Positions 6,835 to 6,858 of a stretch of 6,858 nt of DNA are shown one piece after another. The position numbers and the translations under genes were made by a program. Location: NCBI GenBank assembly GCA_020441225.1, contig JAGRMP010000009.1, positions 1-6,858 of the forward strand, in the 5' to 3' direction. The number at the start of each line of letters is the position of its first letter. Positions within the stretch are counted from its first letter, which is position 1. Below the pieces are notes generated by a model. It was not told the DNA's origin. It did not search any database and saw only the letters and a program-made list of their open reading frames with translations. This stretch comes from Maritimibacter sp. Lineage in GTDB: Bacteria > Pseudomonadota > Alphaproteobacteria > Rhodobacterales > Rhodobacteraceae.

Positions 6835-6858
6835 TGGCGCACCCGAGAGGATTCGAAC
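6835..6858 (-). tRNA. 3' end of a tRNA gene (partial, runs off the window)
   Basis: On the minus strand the bases read, from the window edge: TTCGAAT (T-loop, 6857-6851), CCTCT (T-stem, 3' strand), CGGGTGC (acceptor 3' strand, 6845-6839), discriminator G (6838) and an encoded CCA (6837-6835). This is a standard tRNA 3' end. The matching 5' strand should read GCACCCG and lies outside. The acceptor pattern reminds me of alphaproteobacterial tRNA-Arg genes, but the anticodon is not in the window, so the isotype is not assigned. Confidence 0.88.
6835..6858. other. Probable attachment site of the island
   Basis: A tyrosine integrase remnant starts about 110 bases downstream of the tRNA 3' end and is transcribed away from it, the usual arrangement when an island inserts into a tRNA gene and uses its 3' end as the crossover core. 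The second copy of the core would be far to the left and is not in the window, so this rests on context. Confidence 0.45.

Overview
The window looks like the tRNA-proximal end of a genomic (defence) island in a high-GC Gram-negative bacterium, most likely an alphaproteobacterium. That assignment is an inference from GC-rich codon use and from the 3' end of the tRNA; there is no rRNA or housekeeping gene to fix it.

Layout, left to right. (1) Bases 1-2471 are a complete IS21-family insertion sequence with istA, istB, paired terminal repeats at both ends and a strong hairpin after istB. The right terminus ends in a consensus -35 hexamer. (2) The element sits inside a gene for an MmeI-like / class I SAM-dependent DNA methyltransferase. 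Only the 3' part remains in the window (2472-3680): target-recognition region, conserved C-terminal helical region and a winged-helix-like tail. The methyltransferase core would lie to the left of the element. (3) Close behind on the same strand come an Mrr-type restriction endonuclease with an N-terminal EVE/PUA-like domain (3705-4718) and a small unrecognised protein (4737-5261). Their spacing is operon-like. (4) Bases 5262-6210 are poorly coding. They hold one doubtful Cys-rich reading frame (5512-5907) and a cluster of degenerate 21-base direct repeats (5904-6163, perhaps starting at 5774). (5) On the minus strand lies a broken tyrosine integrase (6211-6727). Its N-terminal arm- and core-binding part is joined out of frame to the last 32 codons, which still carry the GH...RYTH nucleophile box. 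(6) The window ends in the 3' end of a tRNA gene (minus strand), the probable attachment site of the island.

Together this reads as a restriction-modification island integrated at a tRNA gene and then decaying: the integrase has lost its catalytic middle and the methyltransferase has been split by an IS. The nuclease gene downstream of the split methyltransferase is still intact. That would be tolerable if the nuclease is modification-dependent (type IV), or if the insertion stops its expression. The least explained parts are the degenerate repeat cluster and the small gene after the nuclease.
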